The notes: generated from the letters alone by a model not told the origin. A stretch of DNA of 64,000 nt from Nocardia nova (GCF_002933465.1 NZ_PSZE01000004.1:62001-126000); one strand, 5' to 3'. Positions 54,651 to 63,995 are shown, numbered from the stretch's first letter. A program made the numbers and translations.

Positions 54651-55973
54651 ATGGGTGTGGCGATAGCTTTGTTCACCCGTGACCTGCGGGTGCACGACAA
54701 TCCGATGCTGACCGCGGCGCAGCGTGCCGGCGATGCCGTAGTTCCACTGTTCGTCCTGGACGAATCGTTGGTCACCGGCTCGGAGGCCGCGCCCAATCGG
54801 GTGCGATTCCTCGCGGCCGCGCTGGACGAACTCGGCGGCGAATTGCGTGCGCGCGGCGGCCATCTCGTGCTTCGGCGCGGCACGGTCGTCGACGAGGTGG
54901 AGCGGATCGTCGCCCAGTCGCAGGCGGAGTCGGTGCATCTCGCAGCCGAGGTCAGCCATTACGGCAAGCGCCGCGAATCGGCTCTGCGCGACCGGCTCGA
55001 ATCTCACGGATGCCGCGTGCATACGCATGCCGCGACGGTGACCAGCGTGGACCTCGATGCGATCGAGCCGAGCACCGGACGCGATCATTTCGCGGTGTTC
55101 ACGCCGTACTTCCGGCGCTGGGAAGCCGCGCGCCATCGGCGTCCGCTGCCACCGCCGAAAGATCTCACCGTGCCGTCGCTGGAGGGGAAACAACCCGGTC
55201 TCGACAAGCTCCGCACCGCACGGGCTTCGCCGAACCTGCGGGTCGGCGGCGAGACGACGGGGCGAAAGATGCTGTGCCGCTGGCTGTCCGATCCGGTCAC
55301 CGCGTATGCGGATGCCAACGACGATCTCGCCGCCGACGCCACCTCGCATCTCTCGCCGTATCTGCACTTCGGATGCCTGTCCGCCGCGGAAGTGGTGTCG
55401 CGCTTGGACCTGTCGGATCCGGGCGCGCACAGTTTCGCCCGCCAATTGGCCTGGCGCGATTTTCATCATCAGGTACTGGCGGCCCGGCCCGCGGCGGCGT
55501 GGTCCGATTACCGTTCGGGACCGGTCGAGGTCCGCAAGGATGAGCAGGCGTTCGAGGCGTGGACGCACGGTCGCACCGGTTTCCCGATCGTCGACGCGCC
55601 GATGCGCCAACTGCGTGACGAAGGGTGGATGCCGGGACGCGCGCGACTGATCACCGCATCGTTCCTGGCCAAAACGCTGCGGTTGGACTGGCGGATCGGC
55701 GCGGCCCATTTCCGATACTGGCTGGTCGACGGGGATGTGGCGAACAATCAGATGAACTGGCAGTGGGTCGCGGGGACCGGAACCGACACCCGCCCCAATC
55801 GCACACTCAATCCGCTGCGGCAGGCGAACCGTTTCGACCCCGAGGGTGCGTATGTACGGCGCTGGTTGCCCGAACTCGCCCACCTGTCCGGTGCGTCGGT
55901 GCACCGGCCGTGGCGCGAGGATGTCGATGTTGCGACCTATCCGGCGCCGATCGTGGAAGTACCCGGCATGTAG
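54651..55973 (+). CDS. phr: Deoxyribodipyrimidine photo-lyase (class I)
   Basis: A 440-residue photolyase repairing UV-induced cyclobutane dimers with blue light. N-terminal alpha/beta antenna domain (ALFTRDLRVHDNPML) and C-terminal FAD-binding helical domain with HLSPYLHFGCLSAAEV near 237-252, QLAWRDFHHQVL near 269-280, TGFPIVDAPMRQLRDEGWMPGRARL near 309-333 and NNQMNWQWVAGTGTDTRP near 365-382. ATG 54651 is 63 bases after the lipocalin stop; a GTG at 54636 is also in frame. Light-controlled by context. Confidence 0.95.
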   Translation: MGVAIALFTRDLRVHDNPMLTAAQRAGDAVVPLFVLDESLVTGSEAAPNRVRFLAAALDELGGELRARGGHLVLRRGTVVDEVERIVAQSQAESVHLAAEVSHYGKRRESALRDRLESHGCRVHTHAATVTSVDLDAIEPSTGRDHFAVFTPYFRRWEAARHRRPLPPPKDLTVPSLEGKQPGLDKLRTARASPNLRVGGETTGRKMLCRWLSDPVTAYADANDDLAADATSHLSPYLHFGCLSAAEVVSRLDLSDPGAHSFARQLAWRDFHHQVLAARPAAAWSDYRSGPVEVRKDEQAFEAWTHGRTGFPIVDAPMRQLRDEGWMPGRARLITASFLAKTLRLDWRIGAAHFRYWLVDGDVANNQMNWQWVAGTGTDTRPNRTLNPLRQANRFDPEGAYVRRWLPELAHLSGASVHRPWREDVDVATYPAPIVEVPGM

Positions 55974-55997
55974 TCGATTCGGTGATCAGGAGACGGT

Positions 55998-57470
55998 ATG
56001 CGATGTGTGGTGTTCGGTGCGACCGGCTACATCGGGGGCCGGCTGGTGCCCGAGCTGCTGGCCGCGGGTCACGAGGTGCGGGTGCTGGCCCGCACACCGG
56101 CCAAACTCGACGACGCCGCTTGGCGCGACAGCGTGGAAGTCCTGCGCGGTGACGTGCTCTGCGCCGAGGATGTGGCCGCGGCCTGCGCCGAGGCGGATGT
56201 GCTCTACTACCTGGTGCATTCGCTGACGCGAACGGATTTCGACGATGTCGACCGCCGCGCGGCGACTCTGGTGGCAGAGCAGGCGGCTCGGGCGGGGGTA
56301 CGCCGGATCGTGTACCTCGGCGGTATCGTCCCGCCCGGCCAGCGCCTCTCGCGGCACCTGTCCTCCCGTGCCGAGGTCGGACGCATCCTGCTTGCGGGAT
56401 CGGTTCCGGCGATAGCGATGCAGGCTGCCGTGATCATCGGATCCGGTTCGGCCAGTTTCGAAATGCTGCGGTATCTCACCGAACGGCTGCCGGTGATGGT
56501 CACGCCGCGGTGGGTGCGCAACCGCATCCAGCCGATCGCGGTGCGCGATGTGCTGTACTACCTGACGCGGGCGGCCGAACTGCCACCGGATGTGCGCGGT
56601 GCTTTCGATATCGGCGGTCCGGATGTGCTCACCTACGAACGGATGATGCGCGATTACGCCGAAGTGGCGCGGCTGCCGCGGCGCGTGATCGTCCCGGTTC
56701 CGGTTCTCACGCCGTGGCTCTCGGCACAATGGGTCAATCTCGTTACCCCGGTCCCCAAGGCGATCGCGGTGCCGCTGATGGAATCGCTGGTCAACGACGT
56801 GGTCTGCGGGGATCACGCGATCGCCGAGCACATACCCGATCCGGCGCGCGGATTGATCGACTACCGCACCGCGGTCGAATTGGCGTTGACGCGTATCCGC
56901 GACCTCGATGTCCCCACTCGCTGGTCGGATGCCGATCAGCTCGGTCCCGAACCGTCGTCCCCGCTCCCCACCGATCCCGCGTGGTCGGGCGGTTCCCTCT
57001 ACGTCGATGTGCGAGAACGCCATACCCGGGCCGATCCGGCGACCCTGTGGTCGGTGATCGAATCCATCGGTGGCGAATACGGCTGGTATTCGTTTCCGCT
57101 GGCGTGGTCGTTGCGCGGCTGGATCGATCGACTGGCGGGCGGCGTCGGATTGCGGCGCGGCAGACGGGATCCGCATCGGCTGCACGCGGGCGAGGCGCTG
57201 GACTGGTGGCGAGTGGAACGCATCGAACGACCGCACACCCTGGTGTTGCGCGCTGAGATGCGGGTGCCGGGGCGGGCGTGGCTGGAGTTGAGCGCGGACA
57301 CGGATGCGCGGGGCACGGTCTACCGGCAGCGGGCCGTCTTCGACCCGCACGGTCTGGCCGGTCACCTGTACTGGAAGGCCATCGCTCCCTTCCACGCGCT
57401 CATCTTCGGCGGGATGACCCGCAACATTACGGGCGCGGCCGAAGAGGCTGCGGCTCAGCCGGTTTCATAG
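55998..57470 (+). CDS. SDR-DUF2867 fusion protein
   Basis: A 490-residue two-domain protein. Residues 1-300 are an atypical NAD(P)-binding SDR (VFGATGYIGGRLVPELLAAGHEVRVLAR, VLYYLVHSL, FDIGGPDVLTYERMM); residues 325-485 are a DUF2867 domain (SLYVDVRERHTRADPATLW to HALIFGGMTRNI) with START-like character. Found in many actinobacterial carotenoid/photolyase loci, function unknown. 24 bases after phr, so cotranscribed. Its 3' end overlaps the convergent crtB by six bases. Confidence 0.8.
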   Translation: MRCVVFGATGYIGGRLVPELLAAGHEVRVLARTPAKLDDAAWRDSVEVLRGDVLCAEDVAAACAEADVLYYLVHSLTRTDFDDVDRRAATLVAEQAARAGVRRIVYLGGIVPPGQRLSRHLSSRAEVGRILLAGSVPAIAMQAAVIIGSGSASFEMLRYLTERLPVMVTPRWVRNRIQPIAVRDVLYYLTRAAELPPDVRGAFDIGGPDVLTYERMMRDYAEVARLPRRVIVPVPVLTPWLSAQWVNLVTPVPKAIAVPLMESLVNDVVCGDHAIAEHIPDPARGLIDYRTAVELALTRIRDLDVPTRWSDADQLGPEPSSPLPTDPAWSGGSLYVDVRERHTRADPATLWSVIESIGGEYGWYSFPLAWSLRGWIDRLAGGVGLRRGRRDPHRLHAGEALDWWRVERIERPHTLVLRAEMRVPGRAWLELSADTDARGTVYRQRAVFDPHGLAGHLYWKAIAPFHALIFGGMTRNITGAAEEAAAQPVS

Positions 57471-58397
57471 CCCCGGCTGTGTCTGCCTGGACCAGAGAGC
57501 GTGGGCGAGACCGCGGCTTCCCACCGCGGCACGCCGTGGGATACCGACGCGGGCACGATGCACGAAGATGTCGAAGTCCAGGCTTTCGATGCGATCCAGA
57601 ATTTCCGAATAGAGGGTGAGCGCGGTGGTGACGCACGGCCGCGACCGCGGCACGAGCAGGGCGATACCGGCGCGGGCGTAGTCGTAGATTTCGCGGGTGT
57701 GCGCATGCTGGGCGACCAGAGCGCGCCGGACGCGGGGATCGGTGCGGCGGTGCGCCTGACACCACAGCAGCAGGTCACGGTCGACGCCGTATGCGGCGAG
57801 TTCGTCCGCGGGCAGATACACCCGGTCCCGGACCAGGTCCTCGTTCACATCGCGCAGAAAGTTGGTCAGTTGGAAGGCTTTTCCGAGCGCGGCGGCGTAC
57901 GGGGCGGCCTCGTCCATCGGGCACACCGTGCCCAGCACCGGCAATGCCTGTAATCCGATGACTTCGGCGGAACCGTAGACGTAGCGGTCCAGCGCGCGCC
58001 GATCTGGATAGTCGGTGATGGTGAGATCCATGCGCATCGACTCCAGGAACGAGTCGAACAGCGCCGGAGCGATGCGATAGGAGTGTGCCGTGTGCAGTAC
58101 GGCCGGGAGGACGGCGTCGGCGTCGGTGTCCTCGGTGGTGAACTGCGCGGCCAGCGCGTCCAGGCGTGCCGCTCGCTCGGTGACGGGACGGCTCGGATCG
58201 ATGTCGTCGAGGATGTCGTCGGCGCGGCGGGCGAAGCCGTAGAGCGCATGGATCGCCGGACGCTGGTCGGGGGCGAGTAACCGGGTGGCGAGGAAGAAGG
58301 TTTTGCCGTGGCGGGCGTTGAGCGTCCGGCAGGCGCGATAGGACCGCTGCAGCTGGGTATCGGTGCGGCCGTTGTCGAGGAAAGCGATGGGGGACAT
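57465..58397 (-). CDS. crtB: Phytoene synthase CrtB
   Basis: A 310-residue enzyme condensing two geranylgeranyl diphosphates to phytoene. The first Asp-rich motif is RRADDILDD (residues 58-65) and the second is in NFLRDVNEDLVRDRVYLP near 178-195; the FFLATRLLAPDQRPAIHALYGFAR helix is typical. Starts ten bases after the crtI stop as the last gene of crtE-crtI-crtB. Confidence 0.93.
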   Translation of the reverse strand: MSPIAFLDNGRTDTQLQRSYRACRTLNARHGKTFFLATRLLAPDQRPAIHALYGFARRADDILDDIDPSRPVTERAARLDALAAQFTTEDTDADAVLPAVLHTAHSYRIAPALFDSFLESMRMDLTITDYPDRRALDRYVYGSAEVIGLQALPVLGTVCPMDEAAPYAAALGKAFQLTNFLRDVNEDLVRDRVYLPADELAAYGVDRDLLLWCQAHRRTDPRVRRALVAQHAHTREIYDYARAGIALLVPRSRPCVTTALTLYSEILDRIESLDFDIFVHRARVGIPRRAAVGSRGLAHALWSRQTQPGL

Positions 58398-58407
58398 GAG
58401 TTTCCGA

Positions 58408-59946
58408 TCAGCGGACGATGGCGGCGGCCGGGGTGGACAGCGCCGTAGCGCGTCGGCGCGCGGGCCGTGGAGAAGGCATCGGTCCGGTGACGCGGTCCGC
58501 GGCGAGCCGGCCGGAGATCAGCACGGGGGGTATGCCTACACCGGGCACGGTGCTGCCGCCCGCCAGCACGACGTTCTCGAGTCCGCGGATCATATTGGCC
58601 GGGCGGAAGGGGCCGGTCTGAGTGACGGTGTGGGCCAATGCGAACGGGCTTCCGGCCAGCATGCCGCGCCGGGCCCAGTCGACGGGAGTGGTGATGTGGA
58701 GCAACCGGGGATCGGTCAGCGAGATCGGCAGGCGATCCTGGACGGTGGTCAGAACCTCCTCGGCGTAGGCGGGGCCGAACCGGTCCCAATTGATCGGTCC
58801 CCGAACGAGATTCGGTACCGGAGCGAGGATGTAGAGCAGGTCGCGTCCGGGTGGAGCCAGGCTCGGCTCACCCGCGGTAGGCCTGGTGACCAGCAGCGAC
58901 GGATCGGTCATGACGCTGCCACGAGCGATGATGTCGTCGAAGGCTTCGTCCCAGGCGCGGCCGAAGAGCAGATGGTGGTGCGCCGCCTGGGGCATGGCCT
59001 CGCAACCGACGTGCAGCACGACCGCGGACGGCGCCGCGGTGGGACGCAGCGGGCGGCGCGGGGAATGGCCCGTCAGCCGGTAGCTGTCGGACAACTCGGT
59101 GGTGAGCACGACCGCATCGCACGGGATGCGCTCGCCGGTCTCGGTGACGATCGTGCGGATCCGGGATCCGGTGCGGTCCAGGCTTGTCACGGCGGTGTCG
59201 TAGCGGATCTCGACGCCGGCGTCGTGCGCCGCCGCGGCGAGCGCGTCGGGCAGCGCTCGCATCCCGCCGCGCGGGAACCAGACGCCGGCAATCGTGTCCA
59301 TATAGGCGATCACCGCGTATGCCGCTATCGCCCGGCTGGGCGCGACTCCGGCGTACAAGGCTTGAAAGGTGAACAGGCGCCGCAATTCCGGATCGCCGAT
59401 GTGCTGTGCGACCGCACGGTCCCAGCGGCGGAATCCGCCCATCGCCGCCAGGCGGGCCAGCGAGGGACGCAGCGCCGAGAGCGGCGAATCGAAATTAGCC
59501 GCGATGAACGAGTCGAACTCGGTCTGGTAGAGCCGGGTCAGCCACCCGCGCAGTCGCCGGTAGCCCGCCGCCTGCCCGGCCCCGGCGAACTCGGTGATCG
59601 CCGCGGCCATGCGGTCGGCGTCGCTGTGGACCTCGAGATGACGCCCGTCGGAGAAATGGGCCCGATAGGCCGGATCCACCGGCACCAGCGACAGGCGGTC
59701 GTCCAGCTGCTCGCCGACCGCGGCGAACGTCTCCTCGACCAGGTGCGGCATCGTCAGCACGGTGGGGCCGGTATCGAGGCGGTAGCCGTCCACATCGATG
59801 CGACCGGTGCGGCCGCCTGGGACCGAATCACGTTCCAGCACGGTGACTTTGCGACCGCGGCCGGCCAGGTGCAGTGCCGCCGACAGTCCGGCCAGCCCCG
59901 CTCCGACTACGACGATATGGTCGCTGCGACCAGTGGTCGTGCGCAT
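58408..59946 (-). CDS. crtI: Phytoene desaturase CrtI
   Basis: A 512-residue FAD-dependent desaturase turning phytoene into lycopene or related products. FAD dinucleotide loop VVGAGLAGLSAALHLAGRG (GxGxxG at 15-20) followed by VLERDSVPGGRTG; FPRGGMRALPDALA near 225-238; C-terminal signature VVLAGGSTVPGVGIPPVLISGRLAA near 460-485. Between crtE and crtB with 10-11 base gaps. No cyclase or ketolase gene follows, so the end pigment cannot be told. Confidence 0.94.
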   Translation of the reverse strand: MRTTTGRSDHIVVVGAGLAGLSAALHLAGRGRKVTVLERDSVPGGRTGRIDVDGYRLDTGPTVLTMPHLVEETFAAVGEQLDDRLSLVPVDPAYRAHFSDGRHLEVHSDADRMAAAITEFAGAGQAAGYRRLRGWLTRLYQTEFDSFIAANFDSPLSALRPSLARLAAMGGFRRWDRAVAQHIGDPELRRLFTFQALYAGVAPSRAIAAYAVIAYMDTIAGVWFPRGGMRALPDALAAAAHDAGVEIRYDTAVTSLDRTGSRIRTIVTETGERIPCDAVVLTTELSDSYRLTGHSPRRPLRPTAAPSAVVLHVGCEAMPQAAHHHLLFGRAWDEAFDDIIARGSVMTDPSLLVTRPTAGEPSLAPPGRDLLYILAPVPNLVRGPINWDRFGPAYAEEVLTTVQDRLPISLTDPRLLHITTPVDWARRGMLAGSPFALAHTVTQTGPFRPANMIRGLENVVLAGGSTVPGVGIPPVLISGRLAADRVTGPMPSPRPARRRATALSTPAAAIVR

Positions 59947-59957
59947 AATCTTCCTCC

Positions 59958-61085
59958 TCAGGGGTGCCGGGTGACGCAGATGAGTCCCATGCCGTCGAGT
60001 ACGCGGCGCATCGGTTCGGGCAGGGTCGCGCTCTCGGTGGTACGCCGCGCCTCGCCGATGCGATCGCTGATCATCGCCTCGATCCGGGCGGGCGCTCCGG
60101 ATTCGGTGATCAGGGCGCGCAGTCTGTCGGTGGCGCCGGCGTCGACGACCGGTGCGGACAGCAGCGTGTCGAGTTCGCGGCGCGCGGCGGGTTCGGCGAG
60201 CTGCCGGGCGGCGATCACCACGGTGGTCGCCTTGTGCTGAGTCAGATCTCCGTCACCGGGTTTGCCCGTGGCAGCGGGGGTTCCGAACACTCCCAGCAGG
60301 TCGTCGCGCATCTGGAATGCCTCGCCGACGGCGCGTCCGTACCGGCTCAGCGCCGACAGGGTCGACTCGTCGCATCCGGCCATCGCCGCGCCGAGTTCGA
60401 GCGGCCGGCGCACGGTGTAGTTACCGGATTTCGCGCGTGCCAGCGCCAATACCTGCCCGAAATCCGGTTCCGTGCGGACGTCGTTGAGTAGATCGCCGAA
60501 CTGTCCCACCGCCAGCTCGATGCGCATCTCGTCGAAGCGCGGCCACACGCGGTACAGGCAGTCGGGGCGAATCCCGCTCTCGCGCAGCATCTTGTCCGCC
60601 CAGACCAGGCAGATATCGCCGAGGAGCACGGCCGCCGACTCGCCGAAGCGACCCGCGTCGCCGGGCATTCGAAGGTCCCGGTGTGCGTCGGCGAAGGTGA
60701 CATGCCCCGTGGGCGCGCCGCGGCGCAGCGCCGACTCGTCCATCACATCGTCCTGAATCATCGCGAACGCATGGACCAGTTCCAGCGCGGCGGCGGCTCG
60801 CAGTGCGGCGGCGTCGGGGGCCTCGCCACACAGCCAGCCGATGTACATGAATGTCGATCGCAGGCATTTGCCGCCGGCGACGTATCGGCGGGCGATATCG
60901 TCGATGGCGATCCCTTGAACGGCGCCGATCCGGTTCTCGCGCAGGAATGCGTCCAGTTCGGTCAGGACTCGATCCCGCACCGCGGTACGCCACCGCGCGA
61001 CACCATCTACCGTATTCACTGGGTGATCGGCCAGAATTGGTGCGGGGGAACACAATCGGTGCGCATTGTCGATGGTGACGCTCAC
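59958..61085 (-). CDS. crtE: Geranylgeranyl diphosphate synthase CrtE
   Basis: A 375-residue trans-prenyltransferase supplying GGPP to CrtB. FARM motif DDVMDES (Asp112, 113, 116) with RRGAPTGH after it, GKCLRS near 72-77 and second motif FQMRDDLLGVFG near 275-286. The GTG at 61085 follows GAGGAG by five bases; the upstream open frame contains the promoter/operator and is not coding. First gene of the crtEIB operon with a LitR-type operator ~115 bases upstream of the start. Confidence 0.92.
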   Translation of the reverse strand: MSVTIDNAHRLCSPAPILADHPVNTVDGVARWRTAVRDRVLTELDAFLRENRIGAVQGIAIDDIARRYVAGGKCLRSTFMYIGWLCGEAPDAAALRAAAALELVHAFAMIQDDVMDESALRRGAPTGHVTFADAHRDLRMPGDAGRFGESAAVLLGDICLVWADKMLRESGIRPDCLYRVWPRFDEMRIELAVGQFGDLLNDVRTEPDFGQVLALARAKSGNYTVRRPLELGAAMAGCDESTLSALSRYGRAVGEAFQMRDDLLGVFGTPAATGKPGDGDLTQHKATTVVIAARQLAEPAARRELDTLLSAPVVDAGATDRLRALITESGAPARIEAMISDRIGEARRTTESATLPEPMRRVLDGMGLICVTRHP

Positions 61086-61200
61086 GTCCACTCCTCGGTT
61101 CGGCGGTGCAGCGATATGGGTGCCGGCTGGCTCTCCGAGGCGGGGATCGAGACCGCGTATTCCGGCCCGTCCGTGGATCCTCCCTCGACGTCTGATTCCA

Positions 61201-61233
61201 AGGCTACAGCAAACGATGCATAAATGATGCACT
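61201..61233 (-). promoter_or_regulatory. LitR/CarH operator with 11-bp direct repeats (crtE promoter)
   Basis: Read on the minus strand, three 11-mers in a row: AGTGCATCATT, TATGCATCGTT and TGCTGTAGCCT. The second matches the 53799 repeat in 10 of 11 bases, and the third matches the degenerate third unit there (TACTGTAGGAT) in 8 of 11. TAGCCT may be the -10. Confidence 0.72.
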
Positions 61234-61361
61234 GTGGGCGGAAGTCGTCTGCCACGGCCGGATGTGTGCCCGGTGGCCTCGGCGAGCGGTGCGGATTCTC
61301 TTCGTGCCAGGTAGGGCCGGTTCGGCGGTGTCCCGCTGCGGTCGGTTCACGAAAAAAGCGA

Positions 61362-61394
61362 CATGCATCGTTTATGCATCGAATTACGGGGTAC
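61362..61394 (+). promoter_or_regulatory. LitR/CarH operator with 11-bp direct repeats (secreted protein promoter)
   Basis: CATGCATCGTT (61362-61372) and TATGCATCGAA (61373-61383) are tandem 11-mers sharing ATGCATCG with the other two operators. TACCCT (61392-61397) could be the -10 of the gene starting at 61430. Confidence 0.7.
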
Positions 61395-61429
61395 CCTGGC
61401 CGAGGATGGAACCAACCAGAGGAGGCCTC

Positions 61430-61927
61430 ATGTCTCGTTCTTCCGCGCGTCGCGCGCTGGTCGCGCTCGTTTCCGGCGGTGGTATCGCCTTGACCTCGGC
61501 CGCGTTACTGGCCACCCCGGCCCAAGCCGACTCCACCAGCTGTCCGGCGCCGGGCGCCACATCGGTCGCCGCTACGGGTGCCGATGCCGCGTGTTCGGCC
61601 ACCAGTACCGCCGGAGGCGCGGCGGCCGCCTACGGCATCAACGGGTCGGCCACCGCGAATGCCGGGCCGACGAGTTTGTCGCTGGCCATCGCGCAGGGCG
61701 GTGGCATCGCCCGGTCCACGTCGGGGCCGTGGTCGGGGCCCGCGGCGATCGCGGTCGGGCCGGGTGCGACCGCCGACCTGAGCGGGGTCCGGCCCGGCCT
61801 GGCCCTCGGCATCGCCGGGCCGGGTGCCACGGTCACCGTCTCCGGCGTCGGGACGCCGGTGTGCAGCGGCGGGCCCGGTCTCGCGGGCGATTTCCAGACC
61901 CTCCAGGGCTGCCTGTCCATGCGGTGA
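61430..61927 (+). CDS. Secreted Gly/Ala-rich protein, unrecognised
   Basis: A 165-residue protein with a classic Sec signal peptide (RRALVALVSGGGIALTSAALLA then ATPAQADS cleavage region, about residue 33) and a mature part rich in Gly/Ala/Ser with four Cys (SCPAPG, ACSAT, PVCSGG, GCLSMR) that could form two disulfides. Repeated short strands (AIAVGPGATADLSGV, ALGIAGPGATVTVSGV) suggest a small beta-structure. GAGGAGG lies before the ATG. Divergent from crtE and preceded by its own LitR-type operator, so likely light-induced. Function unknown. Confidence 0.7.
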   Translation: MSRSSARRALVALVSGGGIALTSAALLATPAQADSTSCPAPGATSVAATGADAACSATSTAGGAAAAYGINGSATANAGPTSLSLAIAQGGGIARSTSGPWSGPAAIAVGPGATADLSGVRPGLALGIAGPGATVTVSGVGTPVCSGGPGLAGDFQTLQGCLSMR

Positions 61928-62108
61928 CCTCGCATCATCACGAATGGTCTCGTGCAGGTTCGGCACGGGTGTGGTGCCGTCGAGTGATCCGGCGTGGTAG
62001 CGGCGCACGTGCGGGCGATCGAGACATCGGCGCGTAGTCTCGAACGCGGCAACCCGCCGGCGAATGTGTCTGGTTGTGCCGGCTTCCAACGAACTCCCGG
62101 GAGTCGAC

Positions 62109-63503
62109 GTGGAACCACTGACCGAGCAACTGCGCCGCGACCGCGCGGATCGGGCGAGCGCCGTCGCCGCCACGCTGAGCGCCCACGATATCGACGCCGT
62201 GGCGGTCACCTGGGTTGATACCAGCGGCATCGTCCGGATGAAAGCCGTTCCGGTGGAACGGTTTTCCCATGCCGCGGCCTGGGGAATCGGCGCCTCGCCG
62301 GTCTTCGACGCCTTCTTGGTCGACGACTCCATCCTGACCGAGCACGTCGCCGGTGGCCCGACCGGTGACCTACGGCTGTACCCGGACCTCGATCGGCTCA
62401 CCGCCGTGGCCGCGCTTCCGGGATGGGCATGGGCGCCCGCGGATCGATATACGCAGAGCGGTACGCCGCATCCGCGCGATTGCCGGTTGCTGCTGCGCCG
62501 ACTCGTCTCCGAGCTGGCCGACGACGGCTACGAGTTGCGCACCGCGATCGAACTGGAATGGACGTTGTCGCGCCCCGACCCGGCCGACCCGGACACGTTC
62601 AGCCCGGCCACCTCGGCGCCGGCCTACGGCATGGCCAGGCTGAGCGAACTGGCCCCGTATCTGCGTGACGTGGTGTCGAAGGTGCGCGACAGCGGTGTCG
62701 GTGTCGAGCAGATTCATCCCGAATACGAGGTGGGTCAGTTCGAACTCTCCATCGCCTCCGGCGATCCCGTCCGTACCGCCGACAACGCGGTCCTGGTGCG
62801 CGAAATAGTCCGTGCCGTCAGCGGTGCTCACGGTTTGCGAGCGACGTTCAGCCCGATGGTCGTGCCCGGTGTCGTCGGTAACGGCGGCCACGTCCATCTG
62901 AGCCTGTGGCGAGATGGGGTGAACCGGATGGGTGGAGGTCCCGGTCCTTTCGGACTCGGCGCGGAGGGGGAGCACTTCGCCGCCGGGATCCTGGACCGTC
63001 TGCCCGCGCTGCTGGCTCTCGGCTGCCCGGCAGTGGCAAGCTATCTGCGCTTGCAGCCCCGTCACTGGGCGGGTGTCTTCCGATGCTGGGGGTTGGAGAA
63101 TCGGGAGGCCGCCCTGCGCTACATCACCGGAAGCGAGGGGGAGCGCGACCGTGCGGCCAATATCGAGATCAAGACCTTCGACGCCGCCGCCAACCCGTAC
63201 CTGGCCTTGGCGGGCCTGCTGGCGGCGGGCCGGGCGGGTGTGCGGGCGGGCGCGACCCTGCCCGAGCCGGTCGCCGGCGACCCGGCTCGACTCGACTCCG
63301 CCACCCGGTCCGCGCGCGGGATCACCCCGTTGCCGACCACGCTCGCGGACGCGGTGGCGGCTTTCGATGCCGACGAGGTGTTGTGCGCGGCATTCGGCGA
63401 CGACCTCGCCGACACCATCGCCAGTGTGCGGCGCGGTGAGATCGCGCTGTTCGCCGATGCCACGCCCGAGCAGATCACCGACGCCTGCAGGTGGAGGTAC
63501 TGA
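62109..63503 (+). CDS. Glutamine-synthetase-like protein
   Basis: A 464-residue member of the GS superfamily of the GlnA3/GlnA4-like group, which ligates glutamate to amines or polyamines rather than ammonia. Beta-grasp N-terminal region with VTWVDTSGIVRMKAVPV, catalytic-domain metal Glu residues in IELEWTL and VEQIHPEYEVGQFELS, the GNGGHVHLSL motif near 258-267 and ENREAALRYITG plus NIEIKTFDAAANPYLALAGLLAAG. GTG 62109 follows GGGAG; ATG 62064 is an alternative. No amine-catabolism genes are visible beside it. Confidence 0.85.
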   Translation: MEPLTEQLRRDRADRASAVAATLSAHDIDAVAVTWVDTSGIVRMKAVPVERFSHAAAWGIGASPVFDAFLVDDSILTEHVAGGPTGDLRLYPDLDRLTAVAALPGWAWAPADRYTQSGTPHPRDCRLLLRRLVSELADDGYELRTAIELEWTLSRPDPADPDTFSPATSAPAYGMARLSELAPYLRDVVSKVRDSGVGVEQIHPEYEVGQFELSIASGDPVRTADNAVLVREIVRAVSGAHGLRATFSPMVVPGVVGNGGHVHLSLWRDGVNRMGGGPGPFGLGAEGEHFAAGILDRLPALLALGCPAVASYLRLQPRHWAGVFRCWGLENREAALRYITGSEGERDRAANIEIKTFDAAANPYLALAGLLAAGRAGVRAGATLPEPVAGDPARLDSATRSARGITPLPTTLADAVAAFDADEVLCAAFGDDLADTIASVRRGEIALFADATPEQITDACRWRY

Positions 63504-63512
63504 CCCGCTCGG

Positions 63513-63995
63513 TCACCTCGCCGCCGGCTCAGCACCGACAGCTCGTTCGAGGAGTGAGCGCACGAACGCCAGATGGCTGGGTACCACGGCGAACCACACA
63601 TCCGGCGCATATGTCCCGCCCATGGCCACGAAGGTGGCCAGTGCGACGACGCCGTCATGGATCTCCAGCGCCAGTTCGCCGTGGAATCCGAGGCCCGAAT
63701 CGGCCCGCAGCAGAAGGCATTCCGGTGCGGAGAAGGTGATGCGCCAGCCGGCGACGGTGTCCGGCGCGCCGGGGGTGAGACCAAGTTCGATACCGGCCCA
63801 CGCCGCCCGCAATCGCGTACGAACATCCTCGGGAACGTCCTCCATGATCGCGCGGGCCCACTGCTCGGCGGTCTGGGCGGTGGCGGCGGGGGTTTCCAGC
63901 ATGTGGCTGTCGATGTAGACGACGTCGTCCAGGGTGGTGAGGGCGAGCAGGTCGGCGGTGATTCCGCATTGGCGGACGGTGGGGGAGGTGTGCAC
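63513..63995 (-). CDS. Conserved hypothetical protein, 5' end at window edge
   Basis: About 160 residues, convergent with the GS-like gene (10-base gap). Contains VVYIDSHMLETPAATAQTAEQWARAIMEDVP, GWRITFSAPECLLLRADSGLGFHGELALEIHDGVVALATFVAMG and a final HLAFVRSLLERAV, a pattern I know from actinobacterial hypothetical proteins of SRPBCC/DUF2867-like size, but I cannot name the family. The GTG at 63995 may be the start, or the gene may begin beyond the window. Confidence 0.55.
   Translation of the reverse strand: MHTSPTVRQCGITADLLALTTLDDVVYIDSHMLETPAATAQTAEQWARAIMEDVPEDVRTRLRAAWAGIELGLTPGAPDTVAGWRITFSAPECLLLRADSGLGFHGELALEIHDGVVALATFVAMGGTYAPDVWFAVVPSHLAFVRSLLERAVGAEPAAR

Noticed and set aside
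59964-60491. Plus-strand frames opposite crtE and crtI
   Set aside because: No start signals, no recognisable motifs, and they lie opposite well supported carotenoid genes.
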